The position numbers and the translations under genes were made by a program. A DNA stretch of 64,000 nt. Source: Prevotella sp. (GTDB lineage: Bacteria > Bacteroidota > Bacteroidia > Bacteroidales > Bacteroidaceae). The notes under the pieces are model-generated. The model was not told the origin of the DNA, did not search any database, and saw only the letters and a program-made list of their open reading frames with translations. Positions 8,925 through 17,532 of this stretch are shown in pieces (position 1 is the first letter of the stretch; every line of letters starts with the position of its first letter). The stretch is taken from positions 41,932 through 105,931 of the forward strand of contig JAFWSS010000128.1 in assembly GCA_017524385.1 (NCBI GenBank), in the 5' to 3' direction.

Positions 8925-9974
8925 ATGATCAGCATCATCATACCCGCCTACAACTGCGAACAATACATCGAGCAATGCCTCGACTCCATCTTAGCACAGA
9001 GTTATCACGACCTGCAAGTGATTTGCGTGGAAGACTGCTCCACCGATGGCACATTGGAACTTATAGAGCAATATGTTGCCAAGGATGCTCGCGTGAAACT
9101 CATTCGCCATACACATAACCAAGGTATGTCGGCATCGCGCAACGACGGCATTGCCATATCCGAAGGTGAATGGCTGATGCTTTTGGACAGTGACGACTGG
9201 ATTGACCGCGACACGTGCCAACAAGCCTTGGAAGCGGCCCGACGCCACCAAGCCGACACCGTGGCATGGTGCTACACAAGAGAATTTATGAACAAATCCT
9301 TGCCTAAAGTCTTCGTAACGGAAGAGCAAGTATGGGAAGAAAAGGACATTCACCAATTGAACCTTCGAATGATTGGTCCTCTTGGCGCAGAACTTGGTCG
9401 TCCCGACCTAATGGATGCATGGGTCACTGCTTGGGGAAAACTTTATAGCAGAAAATTGGTGGTGGAGGGTGCGCCTCTTCAATATGTGGACACCAAAATG
9501 ATAGGCACAGCAGAGGATGCGTTGTTCAACATTGAGTATTTCGCCCGTGCAAAGAAAGTGGTGTGGCTACCACAACCCTTCAACCACTATAGGAAGGACA
9601 TGCTATCATCATCCAATCGACATCGGAAAGACCTACCCGACAAATGCGACCTTTTGTACGAAATGATGGGGCAATGCGTAGAAAAACTACAGCTTGGCGA
9701 TGACGCCCGAAAAGCCCTTCAAAACCGCATCGCACTTAGCGTATTGGGCCTTGGCATCATCGCTATGCGTGGAAAGGGCAGATGGATGGAGAAATACAAA
9801 AGCCTCTACCAACTTCTTCGTCGCGACCGCCAGCGTCAAGCGTTGGCGCAGTTGGAACTCCATCATTTCCCTGTACACTGGCGTTTGTTCTATTTTTCCG
9901 CCAAGCACCGCCTAACGCCCTTGTTCATGGCGATGCAACTGGCCATCGGGCGAATCATCAACAAAGACCAATGA
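8925..9974 (+). CDS. Family 2 glycosyltransferase
   Basis: A 349-residue GT2. SIIIPAYNCEQYI, VEDCSTDGT and LLDSDDWIDRD (the DXD site) lie in the first 100 residues. AEDALFNIEYF and FNHYRKD near the middle match the remaining portion of the truncated gene at the window start, so the two belong to the same subfamily. The start lies one base after the epsG-like stop, and its own stop overlaps the next start (ATGA). Confidence 0.92.
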   Translation: MISIIIPAYNCEQYIEQCLDSILAQSYHDLQVICVEDCSTDGTLELIEQYVAKDARVKLIRHTHNQGMSASRNDGIAISEGEWLMLLDSDDWIDRDTCQQALEAARRHQADTVAWCYTREFMNKSLPKVFVTEEQVWEEKDIHQLNLRMIGPLGAELGRPDLMDAWVTAWGKLYSRKLVVEGAPLQYVDTKMIGTAEDALFNIEYFARAKKVVWLPQPFNHYRKDMLSSSNRHRKDLPDKCDLLYEMMGQCVEKLQLGDDARKALQNRIALSVLGLGIIAMRGKGRWMEKYKSLYQLLRRDRQRQALAQLELHHFPVHWRLFYFSAKHRLTPLFMAMQLAIGRIINKDQ

Positions 9975-10975
9975 CAACATCAAACAGAAGGATAGGTTAT
10001 CTGGATGCCACCAGAGTGCTGGCCATGTTGTTGGTCATCACATTGCACTCCCCACTCCCCTTGACAGATAGCAAAAGCAATCTGTTAGGAGCTGTCAGCT
10101 ATGTCTCAGCCCCTTGTATCGGACTGTTTTTCATGACCAGTGGCGCATTGTTGCTTTCCACCTCCCAAGATATGACGAGTTTCATAAGGAAAAGGCTTGG
10201 CAAAGTGGCTTGGCCCACTCTGTTTTGGTCATTGTTTTATCTTGCAGAGCAATTCCTTCGTGAGGGAACGGATATTCCAAATGCACTTCAACACTTGCTT
10301 TCCATCCCCTTCAGCGCCCAAGGCAACGGAGTGTTATGGTTCATGTACGCTCTTGTCGGCCTCTATCTGATCACCCCCATCTTGTCGGCCTGGCTGAAGA
10401 CCACAACAAAGAGAGACGTGGATTTCATCCTGCTGATATGGGGCGTCACCCTGCTTTATCCCCTTTTGAGCCAGTTTTTATCCGTGAACGAGTCGAAAGA
10501 GGGCATCACCTATTACATGAGCGGCTATGCAGGTTATTACCTTTTAGGATATCAGCTCCATCAACACCCCATCAAGTGGAAAATCAGCCATCTATCCTTT
10601 TTCCTATTGTTTCCCATAGCGGTGGTTGCTGTAATCAAATCATTTTCCTTTGATGTAGATTTCTACAACCTGTTTTGGTATCTCAGCATCTTTGTGGTGT
10701 CGATGGCCATATTTTGGTTTTCCTTCCTCCAAAGAACCATTCAGCGACCAGTAGCCAAATGGATGGAACAGATAAGCAACTATTCCTTCGGCATCTACCT
10801 GGTTCACATTTTCGTGATGCGAAGAGTGGTTTGGGAATGGGAATTCATTTCACAATATGGGAGTTTGTTCCAAATCGCATCCACCGTAACACTCACATTT
10901 CTTCTATCCACATTGGTGGTGCACCTTATCAGTTACCTACCCTTCTCCAAATACATCATAGGATATAAAAGATGA
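9971..10975 (+). CDS. Acyltransferase-3 family integral membrane protein
   Basis: A 334-residue polytopic protein. RRIGYLDATRVLAMLLVITLHS is the typical first helix of acyltransferase family 3 with its catalytic-type His; FMTSGALLL follows as helix two. The start at 9971 is chosen because it overlaps the GT2 stop as ATGA and gives the usual N-terminus; a longer in-frame reading from 9782 would run through the GT2 coding sequence. The likely job is O-acylation of the surface polysaccharide. Its base composition matches its neighbours, unlike the other acyltransferase of the locus at 5623. Confidence 0.88.
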   Translation: MTTSNRRIGYLDATRVLAMLLVITLHSPLPLTDSKSNLLGAVSYVSAPCIGLFFMTSGALLLSTSQDMTSFIRKRLGKVAWPTLFWSLFYLAEQFLREGTDIPNALQHLLSIPFSAQGNGVLWFMYALVGLYLITPILSAWLKTTTKRDVDFILLIWGVTLLYPLLSQFLSVNESKEGITYYMSGYAGYYLLGYQLHQHPIKWKISHLSFFLLFPIAVVAVIKSFSFDVDFYNLFWYLSIFVVSMAIFWFSFLQRTIQRPVAKWMEQISNYSFGIYLVHIFVMRRVVWEWEFISQYGSLFQIASTVTLTFLLSTLVVHLISYLPFSKYIIGYKR

Positions 10976-12123
10976 AAAAGAGAAAGATCATCCGCGCCTC
11001 CACCATCCCCTGGTCGCTTGAGGCATTCTGCAACGGCTTGCTGCGCGAGTTGTCTGAGCGTTACGAAGTGGTGGCATTGTCCTCCCCCGGCGAACTGCTC
11101 GACATCGTGGAAGAGCGCGAGGGAGTGAGATGCGAGCGGATAGAGATGGCGCGCCACATCTCGCCCTTGAAAGATTTGGTGTCACTTTTCCGAATATTAC
11201 GGCTGTTCAAGAAGGAGAAGCCCGACATCGTGCACTCGATGACTCCGAAGGCCGGTCTTTTATGCATGTTGGCTGGTTGGATGGTGCGCGTTCCCGTACG
11301 CATCCACACATTCACCGGTCTAGTGTTCCCGTCCGCCACCGGTGTGAAGCGCCGCCTACTGATGCTGACCGACCGCATCACTTGCCTATGCGCGACGCAT
11401 GTGATACCCGAAGGCGAAGGGGTGAAGCACGACATGGAGTTCTACCACATCACCCGAAAACCACTGCGTGTGCTAGGCCATGGCAACGTGCGCGGCGTGG
11501 ACATGGCATACTATTCCCGCCGCCCGGAAGTGATGCTTCTTGCCGACAAACTCCTCGACGACAGCGTCTTCACCTTCGTCTTCGTGGGTCGCATAGCCCG
11601 TGACAAGGGGATAAACGAACTCTGCGAGGCATTCTCTCGCCTGAACAAGGCGCACTCCTCCACCCGATTGATCATCGTCGGGCCTGACGAGAGCGAACTC
11701 GACCCCATCTCCACTTCAGCAAGAGACATCATCGACCACCATCCCTCCGTGCAAGCCGTAGGGATGCAACGAGAAGACAACTTGCTGGCCTACTATGCCA
11801 TAGGCGACTGCTTCGTGCTGCCGAGTTACCGAGAGGGATTTCCCAACACGGTGCTTGAGGCCGGTGCGATGGGCCTCCCCTCCATCGTGACCGACATCAA
11901 CGGCTCCAGGGAGATTGTGATAGAGGGCGAGAACGGCCTCATCGTCCCCCCTCGTGATTCCAAGGCCCTATGCCAAGCGATGCTTAGGATGGTGGAGCAA
12001 GCGGGAGAGCATGAACACATGGCCAGCAATGCCCGACGGATGGTGGAAGAACGTTTCGAGCAAGGCTATGTGAGACGATGCCTCTATGCTTTCTACGAAG
12101 AAGCAGAAGAAAGCACCCTGTAG
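10972..12123 (+). CDS. Family 4 glycosyltransferase (PglA-like)
   Basis: A 383-residue GT4. The N-terminal half resembles the PglA type that adds the second sugar to an undecaprenyl-diphospho sugar: DIVHSMTPKAGLLCMLAGW, IHTFTGLVFP, then LGHGNVRGVDM. The C-terminal half has FVFVGRIARDKGINEL and the E-x7-E element in EGFPNTVLEAGAMGLPS. It starts inside the preceding stop codon (ATGA). In Campylobacter-type loci the partners PglC and PglE sit nearby; here only a PglD-like gene follows. It is the last gene of the tightly overlapping run. Confidence 0.88.
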   Translation: MKKRKIIRASTIPWSLEAFCNGLLRELSERYEVVALSSPGELLDIVEEREGVRCERIEMARHISPLKDLVSLFRILRLFKKEKPDIVHSMTPKAGLLCMLAGWMVRVPVRIHTFTGLVFPSATGVKRRLLMLTDRITCLCATHVIPEGEGVKHDMEFYHITRKPLRVLGHGNVRGVDMAYYSRRPEVMLLADKLLDDSVFTFVFVGRIARDKGINELCEAFSRLNKAHSSTRLIIVGPDESELDPISTSARDIIDHHPSVQAVGMQREDNLLAYYAIGDCFVLPSYREGFPNTVLEAGAMGLPSIVTDINGSREIVIEGENGLIVPPRDSKALCQAMLRMVEQAGEHEHMASNARRMVEERFEQGYVRRCLYAFYEEAEESTL

Positions 12124-12202
12124 CACAAATGGATACATTGGTTATGAAAACGACCGTATTTCGATTTTTTTACATTATTAGTAGTAATTTTTCGTCGTTT
12201 CC

Positions 12203-12234
12203 TTTGAAAAAATGGGAATAATTGAGTAATTTTG
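12203..12234 (+). promoter_or_regulatory. Bacteroidetes-type promoter for the PglD-like gene
   Basis: TTTG at 12203-12206 and TAATTTTG at 12227-12234 are separated by 20 bp, an exact match to the TTTG/TAnnTTTG pattern. It lies in the AT-rich 213 bp gap after the last overlapping glycosyltransferase gene and about 100 bp before the next start. The PglD-peptidase-ABC group can therefore be transcribed separately from the polysaccharide operon. Confidence 0.75.
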
Positions 12235-12336
12235 CAAATTGATAGAATCAACTTGTGAATCCAAGTATGTTTTTCGGCAAGACCAAGCCATTTCATTTAT
12301 CTGATATTAATATTTTTACTAATTTTTTACATATTT

Positions 12337-12954
12337 ATGTATCTTTACGGAGCAAGCGGACATGCGAAAGTGGTTGTCGACATTCTTGAGCGACTTGGTC
12401 AGGAAGTTAAAGGCATCATCGACGACGACCCCAACATCAAAGAATTCATGGGATTGCCGGTTATTCACCATATCGAGGAGTTGTCACCCATCATCATCAG
12501 CATTGGAATGAACGACCATCGCAAGAAAGTGGCAGAGCGTTTGATGAATGCTTACGACGTGGCCTTCGGCCAAGCCATTCATCCCACCGCTCTCGTTTCC
12601 AAATACAGCGAGGTAGGTGCAGGCACTGTGATGATGCCCTATTCCGTAGTGCAAGCCTGTTGCAAGGTGGGCAAACACAACATCATCAACACCGGAGCGG
12701 TTTTGGAACACGAATGCATTTTGGAAGACTACGTCCACATCTCACCCAACGCCACCTTGTGTGGCAATGTCACCGTGGGTGAAGGCACATGGATTGGCGC
12801 TGGCGCCACCATCATCCAAGGTGTAAAGATTGGCAAGTGGAGCATCATCGGTGCAGGTAGCGTAGTGACCAAGGACATCCCCGACGGCTATGTAGCCTAT
12901 GGCGTGCCTTGCCACCGTGTCAGGTATTCCAACTGCAAAGATTATAAAGTATAG
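12337..12954 (+). CDS. PglD/NeuD-family sugar O- or N-acetyltransferase
   Basis: A 205-residue protein. The N-terminal domain begins MYLYGASGHAKVVVDIL, the PglD/NeuD Rossmann-like module. From about residue 85 hexapeptide repeats form a left-handed beta helix (IHPTALVSKYSEVGAG, ISPNATLCGNVTVGEG, KIGKWSIIGAGSVV), with the catalytic-type His in the EHECILEDYVHI region. The family acetylates UDP-4-amino sugars or sialic acid using acetyl-CoA. It probably serves the polysaccharide locus upstream, although it has its own promoter. No aminotransferase (PglE) or phosphoglycosyltransferase (PglC) is adjacent. Confidence 0.88.
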   Translation: MYLYGASGHAKVVVDILERLGQEVKGIIDDDPNIKEFMGLPVIHHIEELSPIIISIGMNDHRKKVAERLMNAYDVAFGQAIHPTALVSKYSEVGAGTVMMPYSVVQACCKVGKHNIINTGAVLEHECILEDYVHISPNATLCGNVTVGEGTWIGAGATIIQGVKIGKWSIIGAGSVVTKDIPDGYVAYGVPCHRVRYSNCKDYKV

Positions 12955-12960
12955 AACCTG

Positions 12961-13416
12961 ATGCGTGAGCTTGACACGCGAGAATACATATCCACGTTGC
13001 GCGACCTGGTGAATGAAGGACACGAAGTTTCCCTCATTGTTTCCGGCAGCAGCATGTCTCCCTTTCTCATCCATCACCGCGACACCATTATTTTCGGTCC
13101 TGTCGAAGGTTCCTTGCGTCGAGGCGACATGGTTTTTTACGAGCGCCCATCGGGTCAGTATGTCATGCATCGAGTAAGACGGGTACGTCCTGAAGGCCTA
13201 TACCTGATAGGTGATGCCCAAACCCAGACAGAAGGACCTTTGAGTCCTTCTTGTGTTTTCGCCATTGTAAAAGCTGTGCGCCGCAATGGCCTCTTGTTGG
13301 ACGACAAAAGTTGGCAATGGCGCTTTTTCGCCACCATATGGTTAAGAGTCATCCCATTGCGTCCCCTCATCATCAAGTTTTACAAGAAGATAAGTTTGCT
13401 TAAGCGTCATGATTGA
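12961..13416 (+). CDS. Signal-peptidase-like serine protease (S24/S26, Ser-His type)
   Basis: A 151-residue protein with SGSSMSPF at residues 28-35, whose Ser31 matches the nucleophile of the S24/S26 fold. RRGDMVFY and YVMHRVRRV follow; His70 occupies the place of the general base in the SipW/eukaryotic-type signal peptidases, in which His replaces Lys. A hydrophobic segment near residue 110 may be a C-terminal membrane anchor; there is no N-terminal one. It starts 6 bp after the PglD-like gene and overlaps the ABC exporter gene by 8 bp. A peptide-processing role coupled to export is plausible, but no precursor peptide was found. Confidence 0.78.
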   Translation: MRELDTREYISTLRDLVNEGHEVSLIVSGSSMSPFLIHHRDTIIFGPVEGSLRRGDMVFYERPSGQYVMHRVRRVRPEGLYLIGDAQTQTEGPLSPSCVFAIVKAVRRNGLLLDDKSWQWRFFATIWLRVIPLRPLIIKFYKKISLLKRHD

Positions 13417-15202
13417 CGACCCCACCCCCCAACAACCGAAAGCCTCATCTTTTGATACGCTGTTCACCTTGTTCTACCGATGGCGTACAGGTACGTTGGG
13501 CGAAATCCTCGACGACTGGCGCTGGATTTTCACCTACAGTCGGAAATACAAGAGCGCCATCTTGTTCTACGTCATCCTCGGCATCATCAGCAGCACGCTG
13601 GGCTTGGTGTCGAGCATAGCAGGCAAATACCTCATCGACATCATCACCGGCTACCAGGTGACAAAACTGTGGATCATGGTGGTCGTGATGGTGGGCAGTT
13701 CTCTTTTCGGTCTTGTAATCGGCAACGTGCTTGGCCGCGTGACACTGAAGCTTCAAATCCGCATCAACAACGACATCCAGGGTGACATTTTCGACCAAAT
13801 CATCGATGCCGACTGGATGGCCATCAACCGCTACAGCAACGGCGACGTACTGAACCGCTTCACAGGCGATGTAGGCACGGTGAGCGCCAACGCCATCAGT
13901 TGGCTTCCCACCATCATCATCTCCATCTATCAGTTTTTCGCCACATTGGGTGTCATCATGCACTACAACACAGTGATGGCCCTTTTGGCATTCGCCAGCG
14001 CCCCATTCACGATTCTCGCATCCAAGTTTGTCATCAAGAAGCAGCGCGAATACAATATGAAGATGCGTGAGATGAGCAGCAAGGTCATGGGTTTCGAGGT
14101 GGAGACATTCTACAACATAGACACCATCAAGTCTTTCGGCATCCTTGGGCAATACAGTCGGAAGTTGCGTGAATGGCAAGAGAAGTTCAAGGCCGTCACC
14201 TTGGAATACAACTGGTTTTCCATCAAGACAAATGTCTATATGTCGTTGGTGGGCATGCTGGTGCAGTTCACCGCCTTCGGCTATTGTCTCTACCTTTTGT
14301 GGTCGCACGCGATCACTTATGGGACGATGACCCTGTTTCTTCAGCAGCGTTCCGCCCTTGCTGGAGCCTTCAGCAGTGTGATAGGCATCATACCGGCCTT
14401 TCTGAACAGTTCCGTGTCGGCCCACCGTGTGCGTGAACTGGTGCAGTTGCCCAAGGAAAGGCGCGTGGAGGGTAGTTCGCTGTTGGACCGTTATGCCAGA
14501 GACGGATTTGAACTAAGGATGCGCGAAGTGGATTTCGGCTATGTGAGCGGCAATCGTGTCATCTCGAATTCGAGTCTTGTTGCATGTCCTGGTGAGATTG
14601 TGGGCATTGTCGGTCCATCTGGTGAAGGCAAGACCACCATCATCCGCATGCTGCTGGGCTTGATCAAGCCCGAGAATGGCGAAGCCGTCATCAAGAGCAG
14701 CGACGGCACCGAAGTGGAATTGAACATAGAGACTCGTCACCTCTTTGCCTATGTTCCCCAAGGCAACACCATCCTTGCCGGAACGATAGCGGAGAACATG
14801 CGGATGGGACGCGAGGAAGCCACCGACGCAGAGATAGAGGAAGCACTCCGCGTGGCCTGCGCCTGGGATTTTGTCAGCAAGTTGCCCGACGGCATCAACA
14901 CCCCTCTTGGGGAGCGCGGCCGTGGTCTGTCGGAAGGTCAGGCTCAACGCATCGCCATCGCCCGTGCCGTGCTTCGCGACGCCCCTGTGCTGCTCCTTGA
15001 TGAAGCCACCTCCGCCCTTGACGTCACGACAGAGCGCATGGTATTGAAGAACATCGTAACACAGCATCCCAACAAGACCTGCATTGTGACCACCCACCGT
15101 CCCACTGTGCTCAACCTTTGCCAAAGGGTTTATCGAGTGATGTCCACCCGTGTGACGGAACTCACCGAGGAGGAGTCGAGCCGGATGGCCATGGATTTCT
15201 GA
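13409..15202 (+). CDS. ABC exporter, fused permease and ATPase
   Basis: A 597-residue half-transporter. An N-terminal extension of about 40 residues is followed by a six-helix transmembrane domain (about 50-330) and a nucleotide-binding domain with Walker A GPSGEGKTT (about 401-409), signature LSEGQAQR (about 506), Walker B VLLLDEATSAL (about 527) and the switch His in TTHR. There is no C39 peptidase domain at the N-terminus; the separate protease gene that overlaps its start may fill that role. It would act as a homodimer in the inner membrane. Substrate could be a peptide, a lipid or a glycolipid of the neighbouring locus. Confidence 0.9.
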   Translation: MIDDPTPQQPKASSFDTLFTLFYRWRTGTLGEILDDWRWIFTYSRKYKSAILFYVILGIISSTLGLVSSIAGKYLIDIITGYQVTKLWIMVVVMVGSSLFGLVIGNVLGRVTLKLQIRINNDIQGDIFDQIIDADWMAINRYSNGDVLNRFTGDVGTVSANAISWLPTIIISIYQFFATLGVIMHYNTVMALLAFASAPFTILASKFVIKKQREYNMKMREMSSKVMGFEVETFYNIDTIKSFGILGQYSRKLREWQEKFKAVTLEYNWFSIKTNVYMSLVGMLVQFTAFGYCLYLLWSHAITYGTMTLFLQQRSALAGAFSSVIGIIPAFLNSSVSAHRVRELVQLPKERRVEGSSLLDRYARDGFELRMREVDFGYVSGNRVISNSSLVACPGEIVGIVGPSGEGKTTIIRMLLGLIKPENGEAVIKSSDGTEVELNIETRHLFAYVPQGNTILAGTIAENMRMGREEATDAEIEEALRVACAWDFVSKLPDGINTPLGERGRGLSEGQAQRIAIARAVLRDAPVLLLDEATSALDVTTERMVLKNIVTQHPNKTCIVTTHRPTVLNLCQRVYRVMSTRVTELTEEESSRMAMDF

Positions 15203-15428
15203 AATCTTTCGCGGTGGCAAAGCCACCACCTACAAAGAACGGAACATCACAGGGGAGCAACAAACAACAGAATATCACAGGGAAACGACGAAGAACTGTC
15301 TGTCAAAGGAGATGACAACATAGCGGTAAGGCTTATTCTGCATTGTCGCTTTTTTACCATCTACAGTGATGGACGGTTTATACAAAAGACTTATAGGTCT
15401 CTTATAAGATGTACAAGTAATATGAAAA

Positions 15429-15460
15429 GCGGCAAGGCCTTTCAGCCTTGCCGCTTTTTT
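15429..15460 (+). terminator. Bidirectional intrinsic terminator
   Basis: GCGGCAAGGC (15429-15438) pairs with GCCTTGCCGC (15445-15454) around a 6-base loop, followed by six T on the plus strand and preceded by AAAA that serves as a T run in the other direction. It can end both the ABC exporter transcript and the convergent secreted-protein transcript. The rest of the 282 bp spacer holds only a small GGTGGC/GCCACC stem at 15213-15227. Confidence 0.85.
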
Positions 15461-15484
15461 GTGCAGTATTATAAAGAGATTTGC

Positions 15485-17200
15485 TTATTTCTGGATGTAC
15501 TTCTTGCCATTGATGATGTAGATGCCCTTTGTCGGGTTCTTCACCTCGCGACCTGTCAAGTCATAGACCTTGTTGCTGACGTTGGCGTTGGCATTGACCT
15601 CGTCGATGCCCTCGAAGCCAGCCGCGTTGACAAATGTCACATTGTAGACATAGTACCATCCGGCCTTGCTTACGAAAGCGACACCGCTCTTGATGGACTG
15701 GCCGTCGGCCACTGGTTCCGTACCGAAGTTGCTGATGTTGAATATAGCCTGGTTGTCTTTTGACTCACCGTCGATTTCAAGGATGATGAATCCTTCAGGA
15801 TCAGACTGACCATTTTCGTTGATGGTGGCACCCATGAATACCGGGGAGATGCTCTCCTTTAAGAATCCATCTGCACCCATCACCCTCATATGGTTGCCAG
15901 AAATCAACTCATCGAAATCCATACCAAGAATGTTCACTGCGGGTGTCATGTCGATGGTAGCCACAGCCGGGTCGGCATCGGGTTCAGGCACGGGCAAGAC
16001 AATGTCCTCCGAGCCCAAGGTACGTTCGTTGTCCAAGACATCGGCATCATTGACCTCAAAGACGATGTTCTTGAAGTAGTAGTTGTTGACATCCTTGAGG
16101 ACGTTGCAGTTGAAGGCAATGGTGTAGCCACCCGACTGGTCGGAAGTGATGGTGCCTTCCGTCTCGAAAGTCTGCCATTCAGGCGTGAACGTGAGATCGC
16201 CCAGCATCTGATAGAAGAGGTAGTCGCCAGGATTGCGGTGAATCTGTGTTTGCACGGTGGCTTCCTGGTCGGCCTTGTAGTCCATCTTGAAATGGTACTT
16301 CTGGTTGAGTTTCAACACATGGGGAATGGTGACAAAGAACTGAGTCTGCCAGTCGGTAAGGTCTGCAGCCGTGCCATCCTCCCTTAATGGCATTTCTGCA
16401 ATGGAGGTGACGTTCATGGCACGCACGCCATCTATTTCCACTATACGAGCAGGAGTGTCTACGCTTCCCCAGCTGCCGTCTTCATTGTAAGAGCCGGAGT
16501 TGCCATCACGTCCTGTAAACGAAGTGACATCATCGGTTGAGAGGTCGCCGTTGAACACCATGTCGAACCAATTATTCAATGGCTTTGGAGGTTCAACCGG
16601 TTTGATTTCCAGCTTGATGTCGTCGAAATAGTAATTGTTCACCTCTCTCAGCACATAGAGGTTGAAGGCGATGGTGTGCATCTCCTTTTCAGAGGTTTCG
16701 GGGTCCTCGCTACCATACACCTGTTGCTGACTGATGACACCTTCCTTTACGATGGTCTGCCATTCCTCAGTGAATGGTATTTCACCACACATCTGATAAT
16801 GGTTGTAATCGCCCGGAGTGTTGTGAGCCTGTGTCTGGCTGTTGGCAGCCTTGTCGGCGCGGATACGCATGGTGAGCCTGTATTCATCGCCCACATTGAT
16901 TTTCTCTTGTACATAGACAAAGAACTGGCAATCCCAGTCTTGGATATCATAACCCTCAGGATAATCCTCTGGGTTTTGAGCGTGTGAGACAGCCACATGG
17001 TTGGTGGGGTCAGTGGGGTCTTCGATGAGCCTTGCCTCTCCTTCGAAGCGCTCACCGTCCCTCCACTCATGGACCCAGAAACACTGTGTTTCCGGTCCCT
17101 CGCAGTTGCCGTTGATGACACGGTCAACATACTTGCCTTGCTGTGCAAAAGCTGCTGTAGACAGCAAGACAACAGTTAGCAACGAGTAAAGTTTCTTCAT
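15485..17200 (-). CDS. Secreted protein with two CBM-like domains and a Por-type C-terminal tail
   Basis: 571 residues with a clear signal peptide ending AAFAQQ. Two similar domains of roughly 180 residues each follow (about 22-205 and 210-395). Both contain a WQTQFFV/WDCQFFV strand, a PGDYxxYQM segment, TxEWQT and NNYYF(D/K), a pattern resembling galactose-binding-like carbohydrate-binding modules of the CBM4/9 group. The last 35 residues (VYDLTGREV, then GIYIINGKKY) form the short tail common in Bacteroidetes proteins handled by the type IX secretion system. No catalytic domain is visible, so it may be a surface carbohydrate-binding protein. Transcribed alone. Confidence 0.78.
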   Translation of the reverse strand: MKKLYSLLTVVLLSTAAFAQQGKYVDRVINGNCEGPETQCFWVHEWRDGERFEGEARLIEDPTDPTNHVAVSHAQNPEDYPEGYDIQDWDCQFFVYVQEKINVGDEYRLTMRIRADKAANSQTQAHNTPGDYNHYQMCGEIPFTEEWQTIVKEGVISQQQVYGSEDPETSEKEMHTIAFNLYVLREVNNYYFDDIKLEIKPVEPPKPLNNWFDMVFNGDLSTDDVTSFTGRDGNSGSYNEDGSWGSVDTPARIVEIDGVRAMNVTSIAEMPLREDGTAADLTDWQTQFFVTIPHVLKLNQKYHFKMDYKADQEATVQTQIHRNPGDYLFYQMLGDLTFTPEWQTFETEGTITSDQSGGYTIAFNCNVLKDVNNYYFKNIVFEVNDADVLDNERTLGSEDIVLPVPEPDADPAVATIDMTPAVNILGMDFDELISGNHMRVMGADGFLKESISPVFMGATINENGQSDPEGFIILEIDGESKDNQAIFNISNFGTEPVADGQSIKSGVAFVSKAGWYYVYNVTFVNAAGFEGIDEVNANANVSNKVYDLTGREVKNPTKGIYIINGKKYIQK

Positions 17201-17532
17201 AAATGTAATGGTTAGTTGTTAATATTTGGTTAAAAGATTAATAATTCATTTCCGAGGGCAAAAATAGACAAATTCCCCGACCTATGATTTTTGATATGTC
17301 ACCAATACTTTTTGTGATGCAACATTTTGAAACAAGAATGTGAAACAAAATGAAAAGGATGAGGTTTTTGTCAACTAAAAGGTTTTAAATCGAAATTTTT
17401 GTCTATATTTGCACCATCCTTTTCGCTTAGAAACCTTGGGACACTAGGAATACTAGGAAAACCAGGAATATTGGAAGCCCCAAAAGCGGCGTAGGACACA
17501 TATAAAATCAAAACAACCATCCAAAAGAAGAA
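17201..17532. other. Divergent intergenic region with promoter-like boxes and a 9-bp repeat
   Basis: 332 bp without a gene. On the minus strand TATTTTTG (17259-17266) is a -7 box for the secreted protein. On the plus strand TATATTTG (17404-17411) is a -7 box for the TPM-domain gene; neither has an exact TTTG at the right distance. Between the plus -7 box and the TPM start lies the 9-bp purine array at 17433-17478. Nothing else was recognised. Confidence 0.55.
17433..17478 (+). repeat. Imperfect 9-bp tandem array (ACTAGGAAT type)
   Basis: Consecutive 9-mers ACTAGGAAT, ACTAGGAAA, ACCAGGAAT and ATTGGAAGC occupy 17443-17478, preceded by a degenerate unit from 17433. The array lies in the predicted 5' leader of the TPM-domain gene. 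It belongs to the series of purine-rich phased repeats seen at other spacers of this window. Confidence 0.7.

Noticed and set aside
13445-14425. 326-codon open frame opposite the ABC exporter
   Set aside because: Low-complexity His/Asp/Val composition and complete overlap with a gene having all ABC motifs.
15118-15315. Short frame after the ABC exporter as peptide precursor for the protease-exporter pair
   Set aside because: Mostly overlaps the exporter gene, has no leader-like or Gly-Gly feature, and no promoter.
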